Assembly (NCBI RefSeq): GCF_003248505.1
Contig: NZ_QFOA01000050.1
Location: 1 to 24,682, forward strand
Direction of reading: 5' to 3'
Source: Sphingobium sp.
Lineage (GTDB): Bacteria > Pseudomonadota > Alphaproteobacteria > Sphingomonadales > Sphingomonadaceae
DNA: 24,682 nt
Of this stretch, positions 14,314 through 21,368 are shown in pieces (positions within the stretch are counted from its first letter, which is position 1; every line of letters begins with the position of its first letter). The notes beneath the pieces were generated by a model. It was not told the origin of the DNA. It did not search any database and was given only the letters and a program-made list of their open reading frames with translations. The translations under genes and the position numbers were made by a program.

Positions 14314-15093
14314 ATGGAAAGACTGACAGACAAGCTGTGCGTCGTCACCGGCGCGGCGCGCGGGATCGGACGCGCTATCGCTGCGCGCTTCGTTGCGGAA
14401 GGCGCAAGCGTCATCCTGACCGATCGGGACGAGGCAGAAGGGGCGCAGGCCGCACGGGACATGGGCGCGCGGTTCGAGCGGATCGACGTGCGCGAGGAAG
14501 AGGACTGGGCGCGGCTGGAGCGAATCGCGCCTGCCATCGACGTGCTGGTCAACAATGCGGGGGTCACGGGGTTTGAGGATGGCGCGGTGGCGCACGACCC
14601 CGAACATGCCACGCTGGCCGACTGGCGCGCGGTCCATGCGGTAAACCTGGATGGGACGTTTCTGGGATGCCGCTATGCAATCCGGGCGATGAAGGCACGG
14701 GGGAGCGGGTCCATCGTCAACATTTCCTCGCGGTCGGGGCTGGTCGGCATTCCGGGTGCGGCGGCCTATGCTTCGTCCAAGGCGGCGGTGCGCAATCACA
14801 GCAAGAGCGTGGCGCTCTATTGCGCGCAGCAGGGATGGCGCATCCGATGCAATTCCATCCACCCTGCCGCGATCCTGACGCCGATGTGGGAACCGATGCT
14901 GGGCGACGGCGCGGATCGGGAGGCGCGGATGGCGGCGCTGGTCGCGGATACGCCGCTCCGGCGCTTCGGTACGGCAGAGGAAGTGGCGGCGGTCGCGGCG
15001 ATGCTGGCGGCGGACGAGTCGGCCTATGTGACGGGCGCGGAGTTCAATGTCGACGGGGGCCTGCTGGCAGGATCGGCGGCTTCACCGGGATGA
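14314..15093 (+). CDS. Short-chain dehydrogenase/reductase (SDR)
   Basis: A 259-residue classical SDR. TGAARGIG (12-19) binds NAD(P), with Asp37 after the second strand (LTDRD) favouring NAD(H); NNAG (80-83) stabilises the fold; SIVNISSRSG holds the catalytic Ser (about 139) and Tyr152-x3-Lys156 (AAYASSKAAV) completes the active site. The PAAILTPMW and NVDGG segments near the C-terminus are typical. The substrate cannot be told; steroid, cyclic-alcohol and 3-oxoacyl substrates are all common in the family. ATG at 14314 was chosen because GCGAGGA lies 4 bases upstream; an in-frame ATG at 14287 has no ribosome-binding site. The gene appears to be a unit of its own, with a strong terminator behind it. 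Confidence 0.88.
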   Translation: MERLTDKLCVVTGAARGIGRAIAARFVAEGASVILTDRDEAEGAQAARDMGARFERIDVREEEDWARLERIAPAIDVLVNNAGVTGFEDGAVAHDPEHATLADWRAVHAVNLDGTFLGCRYAIRAMKARGSGSIVNISSRSGLVGIPGAAAYASSKAAVRNHSKSVALYCAQQGWRIRCNSIHPAAILTPMWEPMLGDGADREARMAALVADTPLRRFGTAEEVAAVAAMLAADESAYVTGAEFNVDGGLLAGSAASPG

Positions 15094-15103
15094 CCGGTAA
15101 CGC

Positions 15104-15140
15104 AAAGGGGGCGGCGTTCGCATGAACGCCGCCCCCTTTT
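15104..15140. terminator. Bidirectional intrinsic terminator between SDR and infC
   Basis: A perfect 16-bp stem (15104-15119 with 15124-15139) around a 4-base loop, with AAA on one side and TTTT on the other, so the U-tract works on the plus strand and more weakly on the minus strand. It lies between the convergent SDR and infC genes. Confidence 0.9.
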
Positions 15141-15162
15141 AAGCGTATCGGACGCCGCGTGC

Positions 15163-15708
15163 TTATTTCGGCGACAGCACCATCAGCATTTGCCGGCCTT
15201 CCATGCGGGGATAGGCCTCCACCTTGGCGATCTCGGCGACATTTTCGGCCACGCGCTGAAGCAAATTCATGCCAAGCTGTTGGTGGCTGAGTTCGCGACC
15301 GCGGAAACGCAGGGTGATTTTCACCTTGTCGCCGTCACCGATGAAGTCGTGCACCTTCTTCATCTTCGTATCATAGTCATGATCGTCGATGTTGGGACGC
15401 ATCTTGATTTCTTTGAGTTCCTGCGTCTTCTGCGTCTTGCGGGCGATGTTCGCCTTTTTTTGCGCTTCGTACTTGAACTTGCCGATGTCGAGGAACTTGC
15501 AAACCGGCGGATCGGCGTTGGGCGAGACTTCGACAAGGTCGAGGCCGACCTCGGCTGCCTGCTCGATCGCCTCCTGCGTAAACATCACACCCAGATTTTC
15601 GCCCTCGTCATCGATGACGCGCACTTTGGGCACGTTGATGAACTCGTTATAGCGGGGGCCGGACTTCGGCGGCGGCGCCAGCGGGCGGCGCATCATCGGG
15701 GGACGTAT
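15163..15708 (-). CDS. infC: Translation initiation factor IF-3
   Basis: The protein has the full IF-3 layout: N-terminal domain with RYNEFINVPKVRVIDDEGENLGV, the basic linker FKYEAQKKANIARKTQKTQ, and the C-terminal domain LKEIKMRPNIDDHDY...VKITLRFRGRE. IF-3 binds the 30S subunit and enforces start-codon and initiator-tRNA choice. The start was set at ATA (15708-15706): AGGAG at 15717-15721 stands 8 bases before it, whereas the in-frame ATG pair at 15696/15693 would be 20 and 23 bases away. Rare starts such as AUU are known for infC in other bacteria and let IF-3 repress its own synthesis. From ATA it is 181 residues; from ATG 177. It follows thrS by 118 bases on the same strand; rpmI and rplT, which often follow infC, are not present, as a terminator comes next. 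Confidence 0.95.
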   Translation of the reverse strand: MRPPMMRRPLAPPPKSGPRYNEFINVPKVRVIDDEGENLGVMFTQEAIEQAAEVGLDLVEVSPNADPPVCKFLDIGKFKYEAQKKANIARKTQKTQELKEIKMRPNIDDHDYDTKMKKVHDFIGDGDKVKITLRFRGRELSHQQLGMNLLQRVAENVAEIAKVEAYPRMEGRQMLMVLSPK

Positions 15709-15721
15709 AGCGGTATCTCCT
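15706..15721 (-). promoter_or_regulatory. infC ribosome-binding site with ATA start
   Basis: On the minus strand AGGAG-ATACCGCT-ATA. The spacing of 8 bases is ideal for the ATA triplet and not for any ATG in the frame. This is the site at which IF-3 autoregulation by start-codon discrimination would act. Confidence 0.65.
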
Positions 15722-15751
15722 ATGATCGTTTCAAAAACGGACGGCTCTTAG

Positions 15752-15810
15752 CGGCTTTTGACGAAAGCCGAAAGGGGCGCGCGGTCCGACCGTTACGGAA
15801 TCACGCGCCC
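15752..15810 (-). other. Two hairpins in the thrS-infC spacer
   Basis: On the minus strand after the thrS stop, GGGCGCG (15804-15810 side) pairs with CGCGCCC (15775-15781 side), and then CGGCTTT-CGTCA-AAAGCCG (15752-15770) forms a 7-bp stem. Further on is a TTTTT run just before the infC ribosome-binding site. These could reduce read-through from thrS or form the infC leader; no promoter is obvious in the spacer. Confidence 0.4.
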
Positions 15811-15826
15811 TTGCGGCATTTCTGCC

Positions 15827-17809
15827 TCACCGTATATCGGGCGCCTGCGCCTCTTTTGCAAGACGGGCGACGATATCGTCCACCGAAAGGACGCTCTGCC
15901 CCTCCTTGCCCAGTTCGCGCAACGCCACCGTGCCCTCGTCCGCCTCGCGCCGTCCGACGACGAGGAGGTTGGGGACCTTGCCGAGGCTGTGTTCGCGCAC
16001 CTTGTAGTTGATCTTTTCGTTGCGCGTGTCGGTTTCGGCGCGAATGCCAGCCGCGCGCAGGCGGTCCACCACCGAGCGGGCATAATCGTCCGCGTCCGAC
16101 ACGATGGTCGCGACCACCGCCTGCACGGGGGCCAGCCAGAGCGGGAAGCGGCCCGCATAATGTTCGATCAGGATGCCGATGAAGCGTTCGTAGCTGCCGA
16201 AGATCGCGCGGTGGAGCATCACCGGGCGGTGCCGCTCGCCATCCTCGCCGATATAGGATGCGTCGAGTCGGTCGGGCAGGACGCGGTCGGACTGGATGGT
16301 GCCGACCTGCCATGTCCGCCCGATGGCGTCGGTCAGGTGCCATTCCAGCTTGGGCGCGTAGAAAGCGCCTTCGCCCGGCAGTTCTTCCCAGCCATATTCC
16401 GGGGTGTTGAGCCCGGCGGCGGCGACCGCGTCGCGCAGTTCGTTTTCCGCCTTGTCCCACATCTCTTCGCTGCCGAACCGCTTTTCGGGGCGCAGCGCGA
16501 GCTTGATCGAGTAAGTGAAGCCGAAATCCTTGTAGATGCGGTCGGCGAGCGCACAAAAGGCGCGGACTTCCTCGACGATCTGGTCTTCGCGGCAGAAGAT
16601 GTGCGCGTCGTCCTGCGTGAACTGGCGCACGCGCATCAGGCCGTGCAACGCGCCGTGCGGTTCGTTGCGGTGGCAGCAGCCATTTTCGTAAAGGCGCAGG
16701 GGCAGGTCGCGATAGCTTTTGATCCCCTGGCGGAAGATGAGGACATGCGCCGGGCAGTTCATGGGCTTGAGCGCCATCCATTCCGCGTCGTTAGACACCA
16801 GCGGGCCTTCGTCCGCGACGTTGGGCACTTCGTCGGGGATGACGAACATATTCTCGCGATATTTGCCCCAATGGCCCGACTGTTCCCACTGGCGCGCATC
16901 CATCACCTGCGGAGTCTTGACCTCCCGATAGCCAGAATCGTCGATGGCGCGGCGCATGTAGGATTCCAGCTGCCGCCAGATGATATAGCCTTTGGGATGC
17001 CAGAAGACCGACCCGTGCGCTTCCTGCTGGAGGTGGAACAGATCCATCTCCGCGCCCAGCTTGCGGTGGTCGCGCCGGCCCGCTTCCTCCAGCCGCGTCA
17101 AATGCTCGTTCAGCTGCTTCTTGTTGAGCCAGCCGGTGCCGTAGATGCGGCTGAGCATCGCGTTCTTCTGGTCGCCGCGCCAATAGGCGCCCGACACGCG
17201 GGTCAGCTTGAAGGCCTGCGGATCGAGCTTGCCGGTGGAGGCGAGATGCGGACCGCGGCACATGTCGTACCAGCCCTCGCCCGAATGATAGACGGTCAGT
17301 TCCTCGCCCTGCGGGAGTTCTGCGGCCCATTCCGCCTTGAACGTCTCGCCCGCCGCGCGCCAGTGCGCGATCAGGGTGTCGCGGTCGATCACCTCGCGGC
17401 GCAGCGGCTTGTCGGCGGCGATGATCTCGCGCATCTTCGCCTCGATCGCGGGGAGGTCTTCCTCGGTAAAGGGCCGGTCCTTGGGCGCGAAGTCGTAGTA
17501 GAAGCCATCGTCGGTCGACGGGCCGAAAGTGATCTGCGTGCCGGGGAACAACGCCTGCACCGCTTCGGCGAGGATATGCGCAAAGTCGTGGCGCGCGAGT
17601 TCGAGCGCGTCGGCCTCGTCCTTTGCGGTGACCAGCGCGAGGGCGGCGTCGGCCTCCAGCGGGCGACCGATGTCGCGCAGTTCTCCATCGACGCGCGCGG
17701 CGATGGCGGCCTTCGCCAGACCCGGTCCGATGGCCGCCGCGATGTCCGCCGGGGTAGTGCCGGGCGCGACTTCGCGCACGGAACCGTCGGGCAGGGTGAT
17801 CTTGAGCAT
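15827..17809 (-). CDS. thrS: Threonyl-tRNA synthetase
   Basis: A 660-residue class II synthetase that charges tRNA-Thr. Domains in order: TGS (MLKITLPDGSVREVAPG, 1-60), editing domain (HDFAH near residue 75 with the later DMCRGPH, the His/Cys site that removes serine), catalytic core with motif 2 HRNEPHGALHGLMRVRQFTQDDAHIFC, the zinc-site MNCPAH and VMLHRAIFGSYERFIGILIEHYAGRFP (motif 3), and the C-terminal anticodon-binding domain ending at APDIR. Length and domain order are standard. ATG at 17809 begins exactly at the TGS domain; no good Shine-Dalgarno precedes it, and a GTG nine bases upstream is an alternative. The open frame reaches far upstream but contains nothing family-like. infC follows downstream. 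Confidence 0.97.
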   Translation of the reverse strand: MLKITLPDGSVREVAPGTTPADIAAAIGPGLAKAAIAARVDGELRDIGRPLEADAALALVTAKDEADALELARHDFAHILAEAVQALFPGTQITFGPSTDDGFYYDFAPKDRPFTEEDLPAIEAKMREIIAADKPLRREVIDRDTLIAHWRAAGETFKAEWAAELPQGEELTVYHSGEGWYDMCRGPHLASTGKLDPQAFKLTRVSGAYWRGDQKNAMLSRIYGTGWLNKKQLNEHLTRLEEAGRRDHRKLGAEMDLFHLQQEAHGSVFWHPKGYIIWRQLESYMRRAIDDSGYREVKTPQVMDARQWEQSGHWGKYRENMFVIPDEVPNVADEGPLVSNDAEWMALKPMNCPAHVLIFRQGIKSYRDLPLRLYENGCCHRNEPHGALHGLMRVRQFTQDDAHIFCREDQIVEEVRAFCALADRIYKDFGFTYSIKLALRPEKRFGSEEMWDKAENELRDAVAAAGLNTPEYGWEELPGEGAFYAPKLEWHLTDAIGRTWQVGTIQSDRVLPDRLDASYIGEDGERHRPVMLHRAIFGSYERFIGILIEHYAGRFPLWLAPVQAVVATIVSDADDYARSVVDRLRAAGIRAETDTRNEKINYKVREHSLGKVPNLLVVGRREADEGTVALRELGKEGQSVLSVDDIVARLAKEAQAPDIR

Positions 17810-17876
17810 GGCGGACACGGGAAGGGATCTTTCTGTTGGAAGGCGTGAAGAGCAGCGGAAAAAGCCGCGCCTACCC

Positions 17877-17902
17877 CTTAAATGGGCGGGCATCGCTGTC
17901 AA
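17877..17902 (-). promoter_or_regulatory. Possible thrS promoter
   Basis: On the minus strand a perfect TTGACA (17902-17897) is followed, after 14 bases, by TTTAAG (17882-17877). The -35 hexamer is perfect but the spacer is short for sigma-70, so the -10 element is uncertain. It lies about 70-90 bases upstream of the thrS ATG. Confidence 0.3.
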
Positions 17903-17986
17903 TAGAAGGGCGGGCGATAGAAGACCGCTGTCCTTGCCCTCTCCCTGCGCCGTCTGTAGAAGCGGGTCGCGAAGGGAGGGCAGGGC

Positions 17987-18163
17987 GTGAAGGTGGTACG
18001 CTTGGGTCTGACGCTGACGATCGGCCTCGGTGCTTTCTGGGCGGCCGCGCATGTCGGCGCGCTGCTCCCGCACGACCGGAGCGTTCTCAATCCGTTGCAG
18101 GCGAGCTCGGGTGCGAGCCAGCGGATGATCGACCTGCGCCGCTACCTGCCTGTGATCCGCTGA
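17987..18163 (+). CDS. Small hypothetical protein with N-terminal hydrophobic helix
   Basis: A 58-codon frame starting at GTG, preceded by the purine-rich AAGGGAGGGCAGGG. The N-terminal part (VVRLGLTLTIGLGAFWAAAHVGALL, given here only as residues 3-27) is hydrophobic and could be a signal anchor; the rest is polar and ends RRYLPVIR. No family was recognised. It is the only plus-strand gene between two minus-strand units: head to head with thrS (177 bases) and tail to tail with the DsrE gene (one base between stops). Ribosome-binding site and G/C-rich third positions support coding; the size and GTG start leave doubt. Confidence 0.45.
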   Translation: MKVVRLGLTLTIGLGAFWAAAHVGALLPHDRSVLNPLQASSGASQRMIDLRRYLPVIR

Positions 18164-18164
18164 T

Positions 18165-18530
18165 TTAGACGAAGACCAGGCGCGCTTCGTCGCCCATGTC
18201 CTGCAACAGGCCGACCGGGCCGCCCGTCGCGATGCCCTGCGGCAGGTCCGCCGCATCCATCGCCGCCATGGCGAGGCCGCTCTGGCAGGCGATCGTGCGA
18301 ACGCCGAGCGCCAGCGATTCTTCCAGCAGGGTGGCAAGGTCGGGCAGGCCCGCCGCCCGATGCGCGGCGTCGCGCGGCGCGCTGACGGGCTGGCGGAGAA
18401 GGGCGACGGCGTCGAGCTGAAGGAAAATCGTCGCGTCGCCGCCCAGCGCCGCCTGTGCCGCCGCCAGCGTCAACGTCCCGCGCAGCCGTTCGGCATCGGC
18501 GGTCGCGACGATCAGCAGGAGGGGACGCAT
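18165..18530 (-). CDS. DsrE-family small protein
   Basis: A 121-residue alpha/beta protein of the DsrE/DsrF-like fold: the first strand MRPLLLIVATADAERLRG, a FLQLDAVALL strand, and GVRTIACQSGLAMAAM with Cys82 in the position of the sulfur-carrying cysteine of TusD/DsrE proteins. Such proteins relay persulfide sulfur or act in peroxide defence; the function here is unproven. It is the last gene of a seven-gene minus-strand operon; its ATG overlaps the end of the E1-like gene by 19 bases. Pairing with an E1-like adenylating enzyme supports a sulfur-transfer role, which is inference. Confidence 0.78.
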   Translation of the reverse strand: MRPLLLIVATADAERLRGTLTLAAAQAALGGDATIFLQLDAVALLRQPVSAPRDAAHRAAGLPDLATLLEESLALGVRTIACQSGLAMAAMDAADLPQGIATGGPVGLLQDMGDEARLVFV

Positions 18531-19285
18531 GGTTCCACAGCGCAGGCCGGGCAGGCCGGGTCCTTCGCTACGTCGAGCGTGCGAAAGCGCATGGCGAGCA
18601 GGTCGGCGATCAGCAGCCGCCCGACCATGTCGGTGCCGAAGGGCACGATCTGCCGGATCGTTTCCAGCGCGGCGAGGCTGCCCATCGTGCCGGTCAGCGC
18701 GCCGATCACGCCGGTTTCGGCGCAGTTGCGTTCGGGCGCATCGTGCGGATCGCCGACGAGGCAGCGATAGCAGGGGCGGCCCGCTTCCCACCCGCGATAG
18801 GTGCCCAGTTGCCCTTCGAACGGCCCCACCGCCGCCGAGACGAGAGGGATGCGAAGACGGTGGGCGCTGTCCGCGACGGCCAGCCGCGTCGCGAAATTAT
18901 CGCACCCGTCGAGCACCACGTCCGCCTCGCGCAGCAGCAGGTCGGCGTTGTCGGCATCGACCCTTGCGTTGATGGGGATGAGCTTCACGTCCGGGTTGAT
19001 GCGCGCGACCGCAGCCATCGCGGCCTCCGCCTTGGGCGCGCCCAGGTCAGCCGTGCCGAACAGAACCTGCCGCTGGAGGTTGGAAAGTGCGACGGCATCG
19101 TCGTCGATCACCCGGACGGTGCCGACGCCCGCTGCCGCAAGGTAGAGGATGGCCGGGCTGCCGATGCCGCCCGCGCCGATCACCGCGACCTGCGCCGACA
19201 GCAGCCGCGCCTGTCCCGTGCCGCCGATTTCCTTGAGCACGATGTGTCGGGCGTAGCGTTCGAGCTGATCGTCGGTCAGTGTCAC
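18512..19285 (-). CDS. moeB: E1-like adenylating enzyme, MoeB/ThiF family
   Basis: A 257-residue MoeB/ThiF-type enzyme that adenylates the C-terminal glycine of a ubiquitin-like sulfur carrier (MoaD for molybdopterin or ThiS for thiamine). TDDQLERYARHIVLKEIGG (4-22) is the MoeB/ThiF start, VIGAGGIGSP (35-44) binds ATP, NLQRQ (69-73) supplies the Arg finger, and two Cys pairs (C172/C175 and C245/C248) form the structural zinc site. Cys188 in RNCAETGVIG stands at the catalytic cysteine position. There is no C-terminal rhodanese domain. The start is GTG at 19285, overlapping the TGA of the upstream gene (GTGA), which fits the family N-terminus. No MoaD or ThiS gene is nearby, so MoeB versus ThiF cannot be decided. 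Confidence 0.87.
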   Translation of the reverse strand: MTLTDDQLERYARHIVLKEIGGTGQARLLSAQVAVIGAGGIGSPAILYLAAAGVGTVRVIDDDAVALSNLQRQVLFGTADLGAPKAEAAMAAVARINPDVKLIPINARVDADNADLLLREADVVLDGCDNFATRLAVADSAHRLRIPLVSAAVGPFEGQLGTYRGWEAGRPCYRCLVGDPHDAPERNCAETGVIGALTGTMGSLAALETIRQIVPFGTDMVGRLLIADLLAMRFRTLDVAKDPACPACAVEPCVPSC

Positions 19286-19689
19286 GGCGCGTCCGACCAG
19301 AGGAAGCGCACCTGCGAGCGCCGCCATTGCGGCGTTGACGAACCCGATTTCGGGAAAGAATTGCGCAGCGTGCCGAGGATGCGCGTGCTGACGAACTTTT
19401 CGACGGCGGTGCACTGGACATTGACGGGGGCGATACGCATCGGCGTACCGTCCCCTGCCAGCAGGAAAAGCATGTCGATTTCCAGCAGCCACGACCCTTC
19501 GTAAGGGACAGCGCCGGTGCATTTATTCTTGCGATAGAAGCGGGCGACATCCTCCGACCAGCGCGGGGATACGCGGCGGCCCTGCCAGTTTTCGATGACG
19601 GGGACTTCGCTCAGATCGGTGGGCATCGGCGGCGGCGCAGCGGTGGATGGGGCGGCGGCGGCCAGCATCATCGAAATCAGCATCGTCAT
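19282..19689 (-). CDS. Hypothetical exported protein
   Basis: A 135-residue protein with a signal-peptide-like N-terminus (MTMLISMMLAAAAPSTAAPPP). The mature part has two cysteines (NKCTGAVP and VQCTAVEK) that could form one disulfide, and ends in a basic tail. No family was recognised. ATG at 19689 follows GGGAG with 9 bases and lies 4 bases after the dut stop; the gene is coupled to the E1-like gene by a GTGA overlap. Its place between dut and the E1-like gene makes it part of the operon, but its periplasmic location argues against a direct role in either pathway. Confidence 0.65.
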   Translation of the reverse strand: MTMLISMMLAAAAPSTAAPPPMPTDLSEVPVIENWQGRRVSPRWSEDVARFYRKNKCTGAVPYEGSWLLEIDMLFLLAGDGTPMRIAPVNVQCTAVEKFVSTRILGTLRNSFPKSGSSTPQWRRSQVRFLWSDAP

Positions 19690-19693
19690 TCCG

Positions 19694-20149
19694 TCACACT
19701 CCCGTCGAACCGAAGCCGCCTTCCCCCCTGGCGGTTTCGTCCAGACTATCGACTTCGCGGAAGCTGGCAAGCTGTACCGGCGCGACGACAAGTTGCGCGA
19801 TGCGGTCGCCGCGCGCGATGGCGAAGGGCTGGTCGCCAAGGTTGACGAGGATGATCTTCAGTTCGCCGCGATAGTCGGCATCAATTGTTCCGGGCGTGTT
19901 GGGCAGGCTGATGCCGTGCTTGAGCGCCAGGCCCGAGCGGGGGCGGACCTGCACTTCGTAGCCGTCGGGAATGGCGAGCGCGAAGCCGGTCGCGACGGCG
20001 TGGCGACCGCCCGGCGGGAGCGTCAGGTCCTCCGCCGCCACAACGTCCATGCCCGCAGCGTGCGCGGTCGCATAGGCGGGCAGGGGCAGACCTTCGCCGT
20101 GGGGCAGGCGTTTCAGCCGGATTTCAACGGGGCTGAGCGGAGAGGGCAT
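19694..20149 (-). CDS. dut: Deoxyuridine 5'-triphosphate nucleotidohydrolase (dUTPase)
   Basis: A 151-residue trimeric-type dUTPase that converts dUTP to dUMP and pyrophosphate, keeping uracil out of DNA and feeding dTMP synthesis. All five motifs are present: AGMDVVAA (motif 1, Asp), RPRSGLALKHGI (2), NTPGTIDADYRGELKI (3, catalytic Asp and uracil-binding hairpin), RGDRIAQLVV (4) and the glycine-rich GEGGFGSTGV (5, C-terminal arm). Length is standard. ATG at 20149 lies inside the end of coaBC (26-base overlap) with AAGG upstream; coaBC-dut adjacency is common in proteobacteria. Confidence 0.95.
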   Translation of the reverse strand: MPSPLSPVEIRLKRLPHGEGLPLPAYATAHAAGMDVVAAEDLTLPPGGRHAVATGFALAIPDGYEVQVRPRSGLALKHGISLPNTPGTIDADYRGELKIILVNLGDQPFAIARGDRIAQLVVAPVQLASFREVDSLDETARGEGGFGSTGV

Positions 20150-21368
20150 GGGCAAGCCTTTCGATGAGGCGGAGGGCGACGTCGTCCTTGGCCATGGCGG
20201 GCCAGCTGTCGATCCCGTCGGCGGTAACGATCCGGACACTGTTGTTATCGCCGCCCATCACGTCGCCCGACACGTCGTTCGCGACGATCCAGTCCGCGCC
20301 CTTGCGCGCCAGCTTGGCCTGCGCATGTTCGGCGATCTTTTCCGTTTCCGCCGCGAAACCTATGACCAGCGCAGGGCGGCGGGCATGACGGCCCAGCGTC
20401 GCCAGAATATCGGGGTTTTCGGCAAGTGCGAGCGGGGCGGGCCGACCGGAACCGTCCTTCTTGATCTTCTGTCCGGACGCGTCCGCCGCGCGCCAGTCTG
20501 CAACGGCGGCGACCATGATCGCGGCGTCGGCGGGGAGCGCGGCCTCGACCGCGGCGAGCATGTCGCGCGCGGTTTCCACGTCGACCCGGTCGACCCCGGC
20601 GGGGGTGGGAAGATGCACCGGCCCCGCCACCAGCGTGACCCGTGCCCCCGCCCGCGCGGCGGCGGCGGCGATGGCGAAGCCCTGCTTGCCCGACGAGCGG
20701 TTGGCGATGTAACGCACGGGGTCGATCGGCTCATGCGTGGGGCCTGCGGTCACAAGGACGTGTCGACCGGCGAGCCGTTGCCGGTCCTGCGCGAAGGCGG
20801 GCCGGTCGGCGAGCGGACCGGGCGCGTGCGGGCGATCCAGCCGGTGCAGGATTTCCGCGACGATTTCTTCGGGTTCGGGCAGGCGGCCCTTGCCGAATTC
20901 GCCGCAGGCCATCGACCCGCTGGCAGGCTCCATGATCGTAATGCCGTCTGCGCGCAGCGTCGCCAGGTTCCGCTGCGTCGCGGGGTGTTGCCACATGCGC
21001 ACGTTCATCGCGGGCACGGCGAGCACCGGCTTGTCGGTGGCCAGCAGGACGGTCGTGGCAAGGTCGTTCGCAATGCCGCCCGCCATCCGGGCGAGGATGT
21101 CGGCGGTCGCGGGTGCGATGACGATGAGGTCGGCCTGACGGCTGAGCTGGATATGCCCGATCTCGCGTTCTTCCTTCAGGTCGAACATGTCACCATAGAC
21201 ATGATCTTCGGTAAGGACACCGAGACTGAGCGGCGTGACGAACTTCTCGGCGCTTTGCGTCATCACCGCGCGCACGGCGATGCCGCGCCGTTTCAACAGG
21301 CGGATCAGCTCGAGCGATTTGTAGGCCGCGATGCCGCCCGAGACGATGAGGAGAATGCGTTTCGTCAT
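20124..21368 (-). CDS. coaBC: Bifunctional phosphopantothenoylcysteine decarboxylase/phosphopantothenate-cysteine ligase
   Basis: A 414-residue fusion of CoaC and CoaB, which carries out two successive steps of coenzyme A synthesis (joining cysteine to 4'-phosphopantothenate, then decarboxylation to 4'-phosphopantetheine). The N-terminal FMN-dependent CoaC half has IVSGGIAAYKS (8-18), His72 (IGHIQLS), PAMN (119-122) and GSMACGEFGKGRL (151-163) with the catalytic Cys155. The CoaB half starts near 203 with HVLVTAGPTHEPIDPVRYI and contains KKDG and the AETE nucleotide loop. The ATG overlaps the ubiB stop (ATGA, 21365-21368). No truncation. Confidence 0.96.
   Translation of the reverse strand: MTKRILLIVSGGIAAYKSLELIRLLKRRGIAVRAVMTQSAEKFVTPLSLGVLTEDHVYGDMFDLKEEREIGHIQLSRQADLIVIAPATADILARMAGGIANDLATTVLLATDKPVLAVPAMNVRMWQHPATQRNLATLRADGITIMEPASGSMACGEFGKGRLPEPEEIVAEILHRLDRPHAPGPLADRPAFAQDRQRLAGRHVLVTAGPTHEPIDPVRYIANRSSGKQGFAIAAAAARAGARVTLVAGPVHLPTPAGVDRVDVETARDMLAAVEAALPADAAIMVAAVADWRAADASGQKIKKDGSGRPAPLALAENPDILATLGRHARRPALVIGFAAETEKIAEHAQAKLARKGADWIVANDVSGDVMGGDNNSVRIVTADGIDSWPAMAKDDVALRLIERLAHALSAQPR

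Noticed and set aside
15758..17848. A 696-codon plus-strand open frame opposite thrS
   Set aside because: It is the complement of the threonyl-tRNA synthetase gene and shows no domain of its own.
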